64,000 nucleotides of DNA from Burkholderiales bacterium (GTDB lineage Bacteria > Pseudomonadota > Gammaproteobacteria > Burkholderiales > Burkholderiaceae_C). Location of the stretch: NCBI GenBank assembly GCA_947464185.1, contig CANHVY010000022.1:1-64000 (forward strand), in the 5' to 3' direction. Made by a program: the position numbers and the translations under genes. The notes beneath the pieces are model-generated. The model did not search any database. It saw only the letters and a list, made by a program, of their open reading frames with translations, and was not told the origin of the DNA. Below are positions 33,807-43,274 of the stretch, piece by piece; positions within the stretch are counted from its first letter, which is position 1, and each line of letters starts with the position of its first letter.

Positions 33807-34937
33807 CTACGCCAACGCCCGCCCGATCAAGATCTTCTGCACCTCCGACGTCCCCTCGTAGATCTGGCACACCCGCACGTCGCGGTAGATGCGCTCCACG
33901 GGGAAGTCGCTCACGTAGCCATAGCCGCCGTGCACCTGGATGGCGTCGGAACAGACGCGCTCGGCCATCTCGCTGGCGAGCAGCTTGGCCATGGCGGCTT
34001 CCTTCAGGCAGGGTCGGCCGGCGTCCTTCAGCGCCGCGGCATGCCAGATCATCTGCCGCGCGGCCTCGATCTGCGTGGCCATGTCGGCCAGCTTGAACTG
34101 CACCGCCTGGTGCTGGAAGATGGGCTGCCCGAAGCTGGTGCGTTCCTTGGCATAGGCCAGGGCCGCGTCGAACGCGGCGCGGGCCATGCCCACGGCCTGG
34201 CTGGCAATGCCGATGCGCCCGCCCTCCAGGCCTGACAGTGCGATCTTCAGACCCATCCCCTCATCGCCCAGCAGGTTCTCCGCCGGCACGCGGCAGTTCT
34301 CGAACAGGATCTGTGCCGTGTCGCTGGCGTGCTGGCCCATCTTGTCCTCCAGCCGCGCCACGGTGTAGCCCGGCGTGGCCGTGGGCACGAGGAAGGCGCT
34401 GATGCCCTTCTTGCCCGCGGCCTTGTCGGTGACGGCCATGACGATGGCCACGTCGCCGTTGCGGCCGCTGGTGATGAACTGCTTGACGCCGTTGAGCACG
34501 TAGGCGTCACCATCGCACACGGCGGCGGTGCGCAGGCCGCCAGCCTCGGAGCCCACATGCGGCTCGGTCAGGCAGAAGGCGCCCAGCATGTCGCCGCGCG
34601 CAAGGGGCTTGAGGAAGCGTGCCTTCTGGTCTTGGGTGCCGAAGGCCATGAGGATGGAGCACACGGGGCAGTTATTGACGCTGACCACGGTGCTGGTGGC
34701 GCCGTCACCTGCGGCGATCTCTTCCAGGATGACGGACAGGGCCAGGTAGTCCAACCCGGCGCCATCCCACTCGGTGGGCACGGCCACACCGTAGCAGCCC
34801 AGGTCGGCCAGGCCGCGCAGGGCAGCTTTCGGAAACTGGTGGCTCTTGTCCCAGGCAGCAGCGTGGGGCGCCACTTCGGCCTGCACGAAGCTGCGCACGG
34901 CCTCCTGCACGGCCAGATGGTCTTCAGACAGCAGCAT
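33807..34937 (-). CDS. Acyl-CoA dehydrogenase
   Basis: FAD enzyme of 376 residues, short-chain/branched-chain group. It has CLTEPHVGSEAGGLRTAA (flavin-binding middle domain), GVKQFITSGRNGDVAIVMAV, QVHGGYGYVSDFPVERIYRDVRVCQIYEGTSEVQK near the end and ILIGRALA at the C-terminus. The glutamate in YEGTSEVQ is the usual catalytic base of the short-chain group. The last 39 bases are duplicated at 33038. It is followed upstream on the same strand by an SDR and a thiolase gene, so a beta-oxidation-like transcript is likely. Confidence 0.9.
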   Translation of the reverse strand: MLLSEDHLAVQEAVRSFVQAEVAPHAAAWDKSHQFPKAALRGLADLGCYGVAVPTEWDGAGLDYLALSVILEEIAAGDGATSTVVSVNNCPVCSILMAFGTQDQKARFLKPLARGDMLGAFCLTEPHVGSEAGGLRTAAVCDGDAYVLNGVKQFITSGRNGDVAIVMAVTDKAAGKKGISAFLVPTATPGYTVARLEDKMGQHASDTAQILFENCRVPAENLLGDEGMGLKIALSGLEGGRIGIASQAVGMARAAFDAALAYAKERTSFGQPIFQHQAVQFKLADMATQIEAARQMIWHAAALKDAGRPCLKEAAMAKLLASEMAERVCSDAIQVHGGYGYVSDFPVERIYRDVRVCQIYEGTSEVQKILIGRALA

Positions 34938-34980
34938 GGGGCGTCATCTCCTGCTCGTTTGCTTCAGCAAAGCTCATCGC

Positions 34981-35646
<666 letters not shown>

Positions 35647-35804
35647 GAGAAGCTCCCAAAGAGTTCAAGGGCGCGGAAGTGCGCAGGGACCGCACTGCGC
35701 AAGGCATGCCCGGCATTGTCGTGGCTCCACACCGTTCGTTCAGGCCTCGGTGGCCTTCGGTCCGCTCGAGGAGAGCGCTTCAACGCCCGCGTGACAATCT
35801 GCCA

Positions 35805-36983
35805 TCACACCATCTCCACCGCCAGCGCCGTGCCCTCGCCGCCACCGATGCACAGCGCCGCCATGCCGCGCTTCAGGCCCCGCTTGCGCAGGGCGCCCAG
35901 CAGCGTGACGACGATGCGCGCCCCGCTGGCGCCGATGGGATGGCCCAGCGCACAGGCACCCCCGTGCACGTTGACGATGTCGTGCGGCAGCTTGAACTCC
36001 GCCATCGCCGCCATGGTCACCGCAGCGAAGGCCTCGTTCACCTCCCACAGGTCCACCCCGTCCGCCTGCCAACCCGCCTGGGCCAGCGCCTTGGCAATGG
36101 CCCCCGCCGGCGCGGTGGAGAACCACTGCGGCTCCTGCGCATGCACGGCGTGGCTGACGATACGCGCCACGGGTTGCAGGCCCCACTGGCGCGCCGTGCT
36201 CTCGCGCACCAGCACCAGGGCGGCCGCGCCATCACTGATGCTGGAGGCGTTGGCCGCGGTGATGGTGCCGTCCTTCTTGAACGCAGGCTTGAGCGAGGGG
36301 ATCTTGTCGAGCTTGGCCTTGAAGGGTTGTTCATCGCGCGCAACGACGACATCCCCCGCCTTCCCGGGCAACGTCACGGGCGCGATCTCCCAGTCGAAGC
36401 TCCCGTCCTCGTTCGCCGCCTTGGCGCGGGTGGTCGAGGCGATGGCAAAGGCGTCCTGCGCCTCGCGCGTGAAGGCGTACTTCGCCACGCACTGCTCGGC
36501 AAAGGCGCCCATCGCCTTGCCACGCTCGTAGGCATCCTCCAGGCCGTCCATGGCCATGTGGTCGAACATCGTGGTCGCGCCGTAGCGCACGCCCTTGCGC
36601 GCAAACACCAAGTGCGGGGCGTTGGTCATGCTCTCCATGCCACCGGCCACCACGGCCTCTACGCTGCCGGCGGCCAGCATGTCGTGGCCGAACATCATGG
36701 CGCGCATGCCCGAGCCGCACATCTTGGACAGCGTGACCGCGCCCACCGAGTCCGGCAGGCCGGCGCGGCGCATCGCCTGGCGCGCCGGGGCCTGGCCCTG
36801 CCCGGCCATCAGGCAGTTGCCCATCAGCACCTCGCCGATGCGCTCGGCCGGCACGCCCGAGCGCTCCACCGCGGCGCGAATGGCCACGCCGCCCAGTTCC
36901 CAGGCGGCCAGGTGGGCGAAGTCGCCCAGCAAGCCGCCAATGGGCGTGCGGGCGGCCGAGACGATGACGATGGGGTCGGACAT
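35805..36983 (-). CDS. Acetyl-CoA C-acyltransferase (thiolase)
   Basis: 392-residue thiolase that cleaves 3-ketoacyl-CoA or condenses acetyl-CoA units. The active-site Cys is in LSKMCGSGMRAMMFG near residue 90. The His is in NVHGGACALGHPIGASGARI near residue 348, and the second Cys is in ALCIGGGEGTALAVE close to the end. A GGAG site precedes ATG 36983. It is the first gene of the three-gene set thiolase, SDR, acyl-CoA dehydrogenase. Acetoacetyl-CoA from leucine breakdown is a likely substrate, by context only. Confidence 0.93.
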   Translation of the reverse strand: MSDPIVIVSAARTPIGGLLGDFAHLAAWELGGVAIRAAVERSGVPAERIGEVLMGNCLMAGQGQAPARQAMRRAGLPDSVGAVTLSKMCGSGMRAMMFGHDMLAAGSVEAVVAGGMESMTNAPHLVFARKGVRYGATTMFDHMAMDGLEDAYERGKAMGAFAEQCVAKYAFTREAQDAFAIASTTRAKAANEDGSFDWEIAPVTLPGKAGDVVVARDEQPFKAKLDKIPSLKPAFKKDGTITAANASSISDGAAALVLVRESTARQWGLQPVARIVSHAVHAQEPQWFSTAPAGAIAKALAQAGWQADGVDLWEVNEAFAAVTMAAMAEFKLPHDIVNVHGGACALGHPIGASGARIVVTLLGALRKRGLKRGMAALCIGGGEGTALAVEMV

Positions 36984-37043
36984 GTGGGGGGGCTCCTTTT
37001 CAGCAAGCGGGAAGGGTGAGGGTCAGCAAGCGCGGTGAGTTGC

Positions 37044-37553
37044 TCAGCGGGACAGCGACAGGCCCGGCGCCTGGCGTTCCTCGTCGGCGATGCGCCGGAT
37101 GTAGGCCTGGAACGCCGGGTCCTCGCCGCGCAGCAGCAGCGGCAGGGCATTCTGGAAATCCTCGCGCCGGCACCACTCGCGCATGTAGTCGTCCCAGGAG
37201 TTCCAGCGCCGCTGCTCCGTGGGGTTCATGTCGTCCTTGTAGGCCACCAGAAAGGCCCGCTCGAAGAGCGCGATCAACATGTCGAAGATGACCAGCATGC
37301 GCTCGTTCTGCTCCGGCGTGGGGCTCGGCAGTGCCGAGGAGGTGCGCAACTGCAGGTCCGCGTTGTTCAGCACCACCTGGAGGAAGGCGCTGTAGGCGTC
37401 TGACAGATGCTGGAACCCCTCTTCCTCCTCGTTCTCGCGCTCCTTGCGCTGCTCGGTCACGAACACCCACACCGCAAAAGGCAGGGCCACCACGGTGACC
37501 GCGTAGCTTCCAAGCTCCAGGATGTCGCGCAAGGTCTGCAAGACTGCCGCCAC
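37044..37553 (-). CDS. Single-pass membrane protein of unknown function downstream of aceK
   Basis: 169-residue protein. Start chosen at GTG 37553, ten bases after the aceK stop; the longer open frame upstream is the antisense shadow of aceK. One membrane segment (YAVTVVALPFAVWVFVTEQ) is followed by an acidic patch (KERENEEEEGFQHL) and a soluble helical C-terminal part with many Trp/Arg (RRWNSWDDYMREWCRR). No family was recognised, though the design resembles small membrane-tethered regulators. The gap to the thiolase gene is 60 bases. Confidence 0.65.
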   Translation of the reverse strand: MAAVLQTLRDILELGSYAVTVVALPFAVWVFVTEQRKERENEEEEGFQHLSDAYSAFLQVVLNNADLQLRTSSALPSPTPEQNERMLVIFDMLIALFERAFLVAYKDDMNPTEQRRWNSWDDYMREWCRREDFQNALPLLLRGEDPAFQAYIRRIADEERQAPGLSLSR

Positions 37554-37563
37554 CAGTCGCTGC

Positions 37564-39372
37564 TCAGTCGGCGCCTGCCGCCTGCCGGGTCGGCGCCTCG
37601 GCGTGGTGGGCAAAGCGCTTGACCGGTTCATACGGGAACACGTCGTGCACGTGCCCTTGCAGGATGCGCTCCTTGTGGCCTTGCCAGAAGGCGGCGTCCA
37701 GCAGATCGCCATGGTGCTTCATGAAGACGTCGCGAACTGCGGCGTTGCCCAGCAGGAAGGGGCCGAAGGTCTCGGGAAACACGTCCTTGGGGCCCACGGC
37801 GTACCAGATCTCGCCCGACATCTCGTCCTCTTCGTTGCGCGCGGCGGGCACGCGGCGGAAGTTGCAGTCGGTGATGTACTCGATCTCGTCGTAGTCGTAG
37901 AACACCACCTTGCCGTGACGCGTGACGCCGAAGTTCTTCCACAGCATGTCGCCCGGGAAGATGTTGGCGGCCACCAGGTCCTTGATGGCGTTGCCGTATT
38001 CCACCACCGCGCGTCCGATCTGCTCTTGATCGCCCGCCTGGGAGGCATCCTGCAGATAGATGTTCAGCGGGATCATCCGGCGCTCGATGTAGAGGTGGCG
38101 GATGATGAGCATCTCGCCATCCTCCTCGATCAGGCTCGGGCAGAAGTGGCGCAACTCAGCGACGAGTTCCTCCTCAAAGCGCGCGCGCGGAAAGGCCACG
38201 TTGCTGTACTCCAGCGTGTCGGCCATGCGGCCCACGCGGTCGTGCTGCTTGACCAGCAGGTACTTGCCCTTGATCTGCTCGCGCGTGGTGTCCTTCTGTG
38301 GCGGATAGAAGTCCTTGATCACCTTGAACACATACGGGAACGAAGGCAGGTCGAACACCAGCATCACCATGCCCTTGATGCCCGGGGCGATGCGGAAGCG
38401 GTCGCTGGAGTGGCGCTGGTGGGCCATGAAGTCCCGGTAGAACAGGTTCTTGCCGTGCTTTTGCAGGCCCAGCGCGTTGTAAAGCTCGGCGCGCGGCTTG
38501 CGCGGCATCAAGGCGCGCAGGAACTGCACATAGGCGCTGGGCACCTCCATGTCCACCATGAAATAGGCGCGCGCAAAGCTGAAGACGATGAGCAGCTCGT
38601 CCTCGCGAAACAGCGCGGTGTCGATGACGAGCTGACCGGCCTCGTTGTGCAGGATGGGCAGGCACATCGGCAACTCGTTGAAGCCGTTGATGATCTTGGC
38701 CACCAGGTAGGCGCCCTTGTTGCGGAAGAACAGCGAACTCAGCACCTGGATCTGGAAATTGGCCCGCAAGCGCCACTCGGCCAGCGGGAGCTTCAGCTCC
38801 GACTGCATGGAGACCAGCACGGCGTCGATGTCGCGTGGCAGGTCCAGGAAGGGGCACTGCAATTGGAAGTTGTCGACGACGCGGATCAGCGTCTCGCGCA
38901 GGTTCTCGCGCGTGGGGTAGTAGGCCCGGTAGGTGGGCTTGGATGCGGGTTCGTCGTTCTCGATGTACTCGGTGCTGACGGCCGGCCGCACGAACAGGAA
39001 CTCGTTACGGAAATAGCTGCGGTGCAGCAACTTGGAAGTCACCGAGTTGAAGAAGGTTTCGGCCAGTTCGGGCTGGTGGTGGTCGGTCAACAGCCCGATG
39101 TAGTGCAGCTTGGCCTGCTGCCAGGTGTCCTGCGACAGTGCGTCGGCATTGAACTCGGCGCGCAGCCGCGCCACCGCCTCATTGACCCGCAGATCGTAGA
39201 ACTCGATGCGCTCGCGCTGCGCGCGTTGCTGGCCATGCCAGTCGGCCTGCTCGAAACGCTTCTGAGCCTGCGCGCTGGCCTGCCGGAACAGCCGGTAATG
39301 CCGGTCGAAGCCCTCCAGCATGACGCGGGCAATGTCGAAGGCGCTGCGGTCGGTGAGTTCGTAGGGAAACAT
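37564..39372 (-). CDS. aceK: Isocitrate dehydrogenase kinase/phosphatase AceK
   Basis: Bifunctional enzyme of 602 residues that phosphorylates and dephosphorylates isocitrate dehydrogenase, steering carbon to the glyoxylate shunt during growth on acetyl-CoA-yielding substrates. Diagnostic blocks are [20 protein letters not shown] with [13 protein letters not shown] (nucleotide-binding loop near residue 316-340), and [20 protein letters not shown] with [10 protein letters not shown] (catalytic Asp region near 455-480). Length matches the family. The link with leucine and acyl-CoA degradation genes around it, all of which make acetyl-CoA, is logical. Confidence 0.96.
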   Translation of the reverse strand: MFPYELTDRSAFDIARVMLEGFDRHYRLFRQASAQAQKRFEQADWHGQQRAQRERIEFYDLRVNEAVARLRAEFNADALSQDTWQQAKLHYIGLLTDHHQPELAETFFNSVTSKLLHRSYFRNEFLFVRPAVSTEYIENDEPASKPTYRAYYPTRENLRETLIRVVDNFQLQCPFLDLPRDIDAVLVSMQSELKLPLAEWRLRANFQIQVLSSLFFRNKGAYLVAKIINGFNELPMCLPILHNEAGQLVIDTALFREDELLIVFSFARAYFMVDMEVPSAYVQFLRALMPRKPRAELYNALGLQKHGKNLFYRDFMAHQRHSSDRFRIAPGIKGMVMLVFDLPSFPYVFKVIKDFYPPQKDTTREQIKGKYLLVKQHDRVGRMADTLEYSNVAFPRARFEEELVAELRHFCPSLIEEDGEMLIIRHLYIERRMIPLNIYLQDASQAGDQEQIGRAVVEYGNAIKDLVAANIFPGDMLWKNFGVTRHGKVVFYDYDEIEYITDCNFRRVPAARNEEDEMSGEIWYAVGPKDVFPETFGPFLLGNAAVRDVFMKHHGDLLDAAFWQGHKERILQGHVHDVFPYEPVKRFAHHAEAPTRQAAGAD

Positions 39373-39393
39373 GAGGGTCGGCAGCGCAAGCGC

Positions 39394-40086
39394 TCAATAC
39401 AGGCTTTCGTCGTGGGCTTCATCGGCCGCAGGGGCTGTGGGCCCTCCCTGGCGCGGGTAGCGCTTGATGGCATCCGAGAACACTTGCACCACCATGTCTG
39501 GACGGTCCATCGTCACCTGCAGGTCCTTGAGAAGTCCGTCGCGCAGGCCATACACCCAACCATGGACGGACAGCGTCTGTCCGCGTGCCCAGGCGTCCTG
39601 CACCACGGTGGACAGGGCCACATTGCCCACCTGCTCGATGACATTCATTTCGCAAAGGATGTCTTCCTGCTCCTGCGGCTGCAGATGATCCAAGCGCTTG
39701 CGGTGGCGCAAACGCACATCGTGCACGTGACGCAGCCAATTGTCGGCCAGGCCCACGCGGATGCCCCGCATGGCCGCGCGTACCCCCGCGCAGCCGTAGT
39801 GGCCCACGACGAAGATGTGTTCCACCTTCAGGTGCTCCACCGCGAACTGGATGGTCGACAGCGCGTTCAGGTCCGAATGCACCACCACGTTGGCCACGTT
39901 GCGGTGCACGAACACCTCGCCCGGGTCCAGCCCCGTGATCTCGTTGGCCGGCACGCGACTGTCGGCACAGCCGATCCACATGTAGCGCGGGTTCTGCTGC
40001 TGGGCCAGCCGGGTGAAGAAGCCAGGGTCGCGCGCGTGGGTGGCGGCCGCCCAGGCACGGTTGTTGGTCAGCAGACGGTGAGGCAT
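39394..40086 (-). CDS. can: Beta-class carbonic anhydrase
   Basis: Zinc enzyme of 230 residues that interconverts CO2 and bicarbonate, supplying HCO3- for biotin carboxylases. Zinc ligands and catalytic dyad are visible: WIGCADSRVPA (Cys, Asp, Arg) near residue 38, and VVGHYGCAGV (His, Cys) near residue 95. The start is ATG 40086 (MPHRLLTNN), because the frame upstream is the shadow of the next gene. It lies between isovaleryl-CoA dehydrogenase and aceK on the same strand with short gaps of 13 and 21 bases. It could feed methylcrotonyl-CoA carboxylase. Confidence 0.94.
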   Translation of the reverse strand: MPHRLLTNNRAWAAATHARDPGFFTRLAQQQNPRYMWIGCADSRVPANEITGLDPGEVFVHRNVANVVVHSDLNALSTIQFAVEHLKVEHIFVVGHYGCAGVRAAMRGIRVGLADNWLRHVHDVRLRHRKRLDHLQPQEQEDILCEMNVIEQVGNVALSTVVQDAWARGQTLSVHGWVYGLRDGLLKDLQVTMDRPDMVVQVFSDAIKRYPRQGGPTAPAADEAHDESLY

Positions 40087-40099
40087 GGGGCTTGCGCTT

Positions 40100-41278
40100 T
40101 CACAGCGTCTCTGCGAACAGCTCCCGACCAATCAGCATGCGCCGGATCTCGGACGTGCCGGCGCCGATCTCGTAGAGCTTTGCATCGCGCCACAGGCGGC
40201 CGAGAGGGTACTCGTTGATGTAGCCATTGCCGCCGAAGATCTGGATGCCCTCACCGGCCATCCAGGTGGCCTTTTCGGCACACCACAGGATGACGCTGGC
40301 GCAGTCCTTGCGCACCTGGCGCACGTGCTCGGCGCCCAAGGCGTCGAGGTTCTTGCCCACCGTGTAGCAAAAGGCGCGCGCGGCCTGCAGCACGGTGTAC
40401 ATGTCGGCCACCTTGCCCTGGATGAGCTGGAACTCGCCGATGCTCTGGCCGAACTGCTTGCGGTCGTGGATGTAGGGCACCACGTTGTCCATCACCGCCT
40501 GCATGATGCCGATGGGCCCGGCGGCCAGCACGGCGCGCTCGTAGTCCAGCCCGCTCATCAGGACCTTGGCGCCGCCGTTGACTGCGCCCAGCACGTTCTC
40601 GGCCGGCACCTCCACGTCCTTGAACACCAGCTCGCCCGTGTGCGAGCCGCGCATGCCCAGCTTGTCGAGCTTCTGCGCGATGGAAAAGCCCTTCATGCCC
40701 TTCTCGATCAGAAAGGCCGTCACACCCCGGGCTCCGAGCTCGGGTTCGGTCTTGGCATAGACCACCAGCGTGTGGGCGTCCGGTCCGTTGGTGATCCACA
40801 TCTTGTTGCCGTTGAGGACGTAGAAACCGCCTTTGTCCTGCGCACGCAGCTTCATGCTGATGACGTCCGAGCCGGCACCGGGCTCGCTCATGGCCAGCGC
40901 CCCCACGTGCTCACCCGAGATGAGCTTGGGCAGGTACCGGGCACGCTGCGCCTCGGTGCCGTTGCGCTTGATCTGGTTCACGCACAGGTTGCTGTGGGCG
41001 CCATAGCTCAAGCCCACACTGGCGCTCGCCCGGCTGATCTCTTCCATCGCGATCATGTGGGCCAGGTAGCCCATGTTCGCGCCGCCGTAGGCTTCGGACA
41101 CGGTGATGCCCAACACCCCCAGCTCACCCATCTTGCGCCACAGGTCCATGGGGAACTGGTCGCTGCGGTCGATGTCGGCCGCGCGCGGCGCGATCTCGGC
41201 CTGGGCAAAGTCGCGCACCGCGTCGCGCAGCGCGTCGATGTCCTCACCGAGCTGGAAGTCGAGGCCGGGCAGGTTCAT
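40100..41278 (-). CDS. liuA: Isovaleryl-CoA dehydrogenase
   Basis: FAD enzyme of 392 residues that oxidises isovaleryl-CoA to 3-methylcrotonyl-CoA, the substrate of the carboxylase encoded at 14783 and 19294. Strings typical of this group include [58 protein letters not shown] and [20 protein letters not shown]. The glutamate in [12 protein letters not shown] near residue 253 lies where the unusual IVD catalytic base sits. It starts 29 bases after the MerR-family gene and is probably co-transcribed with it. Confidence 0.93.
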   Translation of the reverse strand: MNLPGLDFQLGEDIDALRDAVRDFAQAEIAPRAADIDRSDQFPMDLWRKMGELGVLGITVSEAYGGANMGYLAHMIAMEEISRASASVGLSYGAHSNLCVNQIKRNGTEAQRARYLPKLISGEHVGALAMSEPGAGSDVISMKLRAQDKGGFYVLNGNKMWITNGPDAHTLVVYAKTEPELGARGVTAFLIEKGMKGFSIAQKLDKLGMRGSHTGELVFKDVEVPAENVLGAVNGGAKVLMSGLDYERAVLAAGPIGIMQAVMDNVVPYIHDRKQFGQSIGEFQLIQGKVADMYTVLQAARAFCYTVGKNLDALGAEHVRQVRKDCASVILWCAEKATWMAGEGIQIFGGNGYINEYPLGRLWRDAKLYEIGAGTSEIRRMLIGRELFAETL

Positions 41279-41307
41279 GGAAGGAGCTCCTCAAGGTTCG
41301 ATCGAAT

Positions 41308-41742
41308 TCAGGATGCTGCACGCGCTGGCTTGCGCCGGGCTGGCGCGGCCAGCAGTTGTCGGCAGCGTGCCTCGTGCTGGGCGATTTCCGCCAGGGTGAC
41401 CTCGATGTCTTCGCGCTGCTGCTCCAGCAGGGTTCGGTGGGCCGACAACACCCGCAGGAAGGCCTGCAACTGGGGCACGGTGTCCGACGGGCTGTCGTAC
41501 ATGTCCACCAATTGCTTGATCTCCAGCAGGCTCAGGCCCAGGCGCTTGCCACGCAAGGTCAGCTTCAAGCGGGTGCGGTCACGCTGGGCATAGACGCGGT
41601 TGCGGCCGGCGCGCTGGGGGGTCAGCAGCCCCTTGTCCTCGTAGAAGCGGATCGCGCGCGGGGTGATGTCGAACTCCTGCGCCAGCTCAGTGATGGTCAG
41701 CATGGCCGAAGGGCCCACACCTGGGATCTTGGCTTCATTCAT
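41308..41742 (-). CDS. liuR: MerR-family regulator, LiuR type
   Basis: About 144 residues. N-terminal winged-helix domain with LTITELAQEFDITPRAIRFYEDKGLLTPQR (residues 14-43), then a coiled-coil dimerisation helix (LLEQQREDIEVTLAEIAQHE). No cysteine metal site is seen. Three starts are possible: 41796, 41742 and 41703. ATG 41742 is chosen because the palindrome at 41810-41825 should sit between -35 and -10, which puts the transcript start near or after 41796 and rules that codon out. In other proteobacteria LiuR controls branched-chain amino acid degradation, which fits the neighbours. Confidence 0.87.
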   Translation of the reverse strand: MNEAKIPGVGPSAMLTITELAQEFDITPRAIRFYEDKGLLTPQRAGRNRVYAQRDRTRLKLTLRGKRLGLSLLEIKQLVDMYDSPSDTVPQLQAFLRVLSAHRTLLEQQREDIEVTLAEIAQHEARCRQLLAAPARRKPARAAS

Positions 41743-41809
41743 CTCGCCCGCGAGCGGGCGGACTTCAGGGGACGCAGTGCGGCGGGCAGCGGCCATCGTT
41801 AGACTGACG

Positions 41810-41825
41810 TTGACGTAAACGTCAA
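41810..41825. promoter_or_regulatory. LiuR-type operator in front of liuR
   Basis: TTGACGTAAACGTCAA has two 7-base arms (TTGACGT/ACGTCAA) around AA, and differs from the liuB-site core by one base. On the minus strand TTGACG can serve as -35, with AACGAT 19 bases later as -10. A 19-base spacer is the hallmark of MerR-type promoters. It also lies between liuR and a divergent metallo-hydrolase gene, so it may control both. Confidence 0.75.
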
Positions 41826-41847
41826 TCAATGTAACCCGAAGCCGTTC

Positions 41848-43002
41848 ATGCCCCCATCTCCCGACACCGCACCCACCCTTCGGCCGGATCCGCCGCCGCA
41901 GCCCACGGGCGAAGCCGCTCTGCACTTCCCCTTGGGTGAGGCCTTGCCGCAGACCGGCCACACGCTGGAAGTGGCACCCGGCCTGCACTGGGTGCGCATG
42001 GCCCTGCCCTTTGCGCTGGACCACATCAACCTGTGGCTCCTGCGTGACCGGCTCGACGGGCGAGAGGGCTGGAGCATCGTCGACTGCGGGATCGACAACG
42101 CGGCCACCCGCGCAGCCTGGGAACAAGTCTTTGAGCAGGCACTGCAAGGTCTGCCGGTGCTGCGCGTGCTGGTCACCCACATGCACCCGGATCACCTGGG
42201 GCTGGCGCACTGGATCACCGAGCGATGGAGCACACCGGACCACGCCTGCCGGCTGTGGATCAGCAGCACGGACTGGCATGCGGCGCAAGTTGCCGTGCGC
42301 GGATCGGGAGGAGCGGGCGGGGACATGGCGGCCGACTTCTTCCGCCTGCACGGCCTCACAGACGCAGGTGTGCTCGAGGGGGTGCGCGAACGCCGCGGTC
42401 ACTACGCCAGCCTCGTGCCCCGGGTACCGGAGCGCTACCGGCGCTTGATGGATGGGCAGGAGGTGGTCATCCAGGGCCAGACTTGGAGGTGCCTGGCCAG
42501 TCACGGCCACGCGCCGGAGCACATCAGCCTTCACGGCCCCCTGCAGAACGTGCTGATTTCGGGCGACATGGTGCTGCCACGCATCTCCACCAACGTGAGC
42601 GTCTACCCCATGGAGCCGGAAGCCGGGGCCCTGACCCTGTTTCTGGACTCGCTGGACCGCCTGCGCACACTGCCCAGCGGCACACTGGTGCTGCCGAGTC
42701 ACGGAAGGCCCTTCACCGGACTGCACACCCGCATCGACCAGTTGCAGGCGCATCACGAAGCCCGCCTGGCCGACGCCTGGGCCGTCTGCGCGGCCACCCC
42801 CTGCTCAGCCGCAGAGTTGCTGCCGGTACTGTTCAAGCGGAAACTGGACTTGCACCAGACCACCTTTGCCATGGGGGAGGCCGTGGCCCATGCGCATGCC
42901 CTGTGGAGCCGCGGCCAGGTGACCCCAGTGGATGGCAGCGATGGCATCAGACGCTGGCAGGCCGTGCCACCCCGCACGGGTAACGGATCGCGCGGGGCTT
43001 GA
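41848..43002 (+). CDS. MBL-fold metallo-hydrolase
   Basis: 384-residue metallo-beta-lactamase-fold enzyme. Metal-ligand motifs in order: VLVTHMHPDHLGLAHW near residue 108 (HxHxDH), HGHAPEHISLHGP near 220, a later Asp in LISGDMVLPR and a final His in LPSHGRPF. The HAPEHISLH pattern and the C-terminal helical domain resemble the group of LACTB2-like or glyoxalase II-like hydrolases. It is divergent from liuR and shares the promoter region with the operator, so hydrolysis of an acyl-CoA or acyl-thioester in leucine catabolism is an idea that fits but is not shown. Confidence 0.86.
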   Translation: MPPSPDTAPTLRPDPPPQPTGEAALHFPLGEALPQTGHTLEVAPGLHWVRMALPFALDHINLWLLRDRLDGREGWSIVDCGIDNAATRAAWEQVFEQALQGLPVLRVLVTHMHPDHLGLAHWITERWSTPDHACRLWISSTDWHAAQVAVRGSGGAGGDMAADFFRLHGLTDAGVLEGVRERRGHYASLVPRVPERYRRLMDGQEVVIQGQTWRCLASHGHAPEHISLHGPLQNVLISGDMVLPRISTNVSVYPMEPEAGALTLFLDSLDRLRTLPSGTLVLPSHGRPFTGLHTRIDQLQAHHEARLADAWAVCAATPCSAAELLPVLFKRKLDLHQTTFAMGEAVAHAHALWSRGQVTPVDGSDGIRRWQAVPPRTGNGSRGA

Positions 43003-43274
43003 AGCGCCTGGGCTCGACCCCGCGAAGGAGCGGCCTCCGATCACGGAGACCGCCCATCCTCGATCCACAACGTGGGGCGTCAAAGCGCCCTCTCCCTGAT
43101 GGCCCTGAACCGCGGTGCCCGCCCAACAGCAGCAGCACCGAAAGCCCTGACAGCTGCAGCTGAGTGTGCCGAACAGCTCGGCCCGCGTCACTCCCCCAAA
43201 AGTTACAAGTCTTCGAAAATCTCGGGCAGGCAACCGCCACGTTGAATCCTGTCCGGCCCCGGTGGCCGGGCGTC
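43003..43274. other. Intergenic gap between converging genes
   Basis: 272 bases between the ends of the MBL hydrolase and the YgjP peptidase genes. A GGCC-rich hairpin (CGGCC/GGCCG, about 43253-43268) lies close to the peptidase stop but has no T run. A slightly AT-richer stretch (about 43198-43222) has no recognisable promoter role. No small ORF or RNA could be supported. Confidence 0.5.

Larger units (their letters stand above)
33038..33846. repeat. 39-bp direct repeat bracketing the PIN toxin-antitoxin pair
   Basis: Bases 33038-33076 and 33808-33846 match at 38 of 39 positions (TACGCCA, G or A, then CGCCCGCCCGATCAAGATCT and eleven more). The right copy is the 3' end of the acyl-CoA dehydrogenase gene (VQKILIGRALA). 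The left copy encodes the same 12 or 13 residues but is not attached to a gene. Between them are only the toxin and antitoxin genes with their promoter region. The arrangement looks like an inserted cassette with duplication of the gene end, or like a cassette lying between two paralogous gene ends. Confidence 0.85.

Noticed and set aside
37522-40218. An 898-codon open frame on the plus strand
   Set aside because: It is antisense to aceK and carbonic anhydrase, both of which show complete family motifs. The composition (His/Val/Gln-rich, no domain) is typical of a GC-rich shadow frame.
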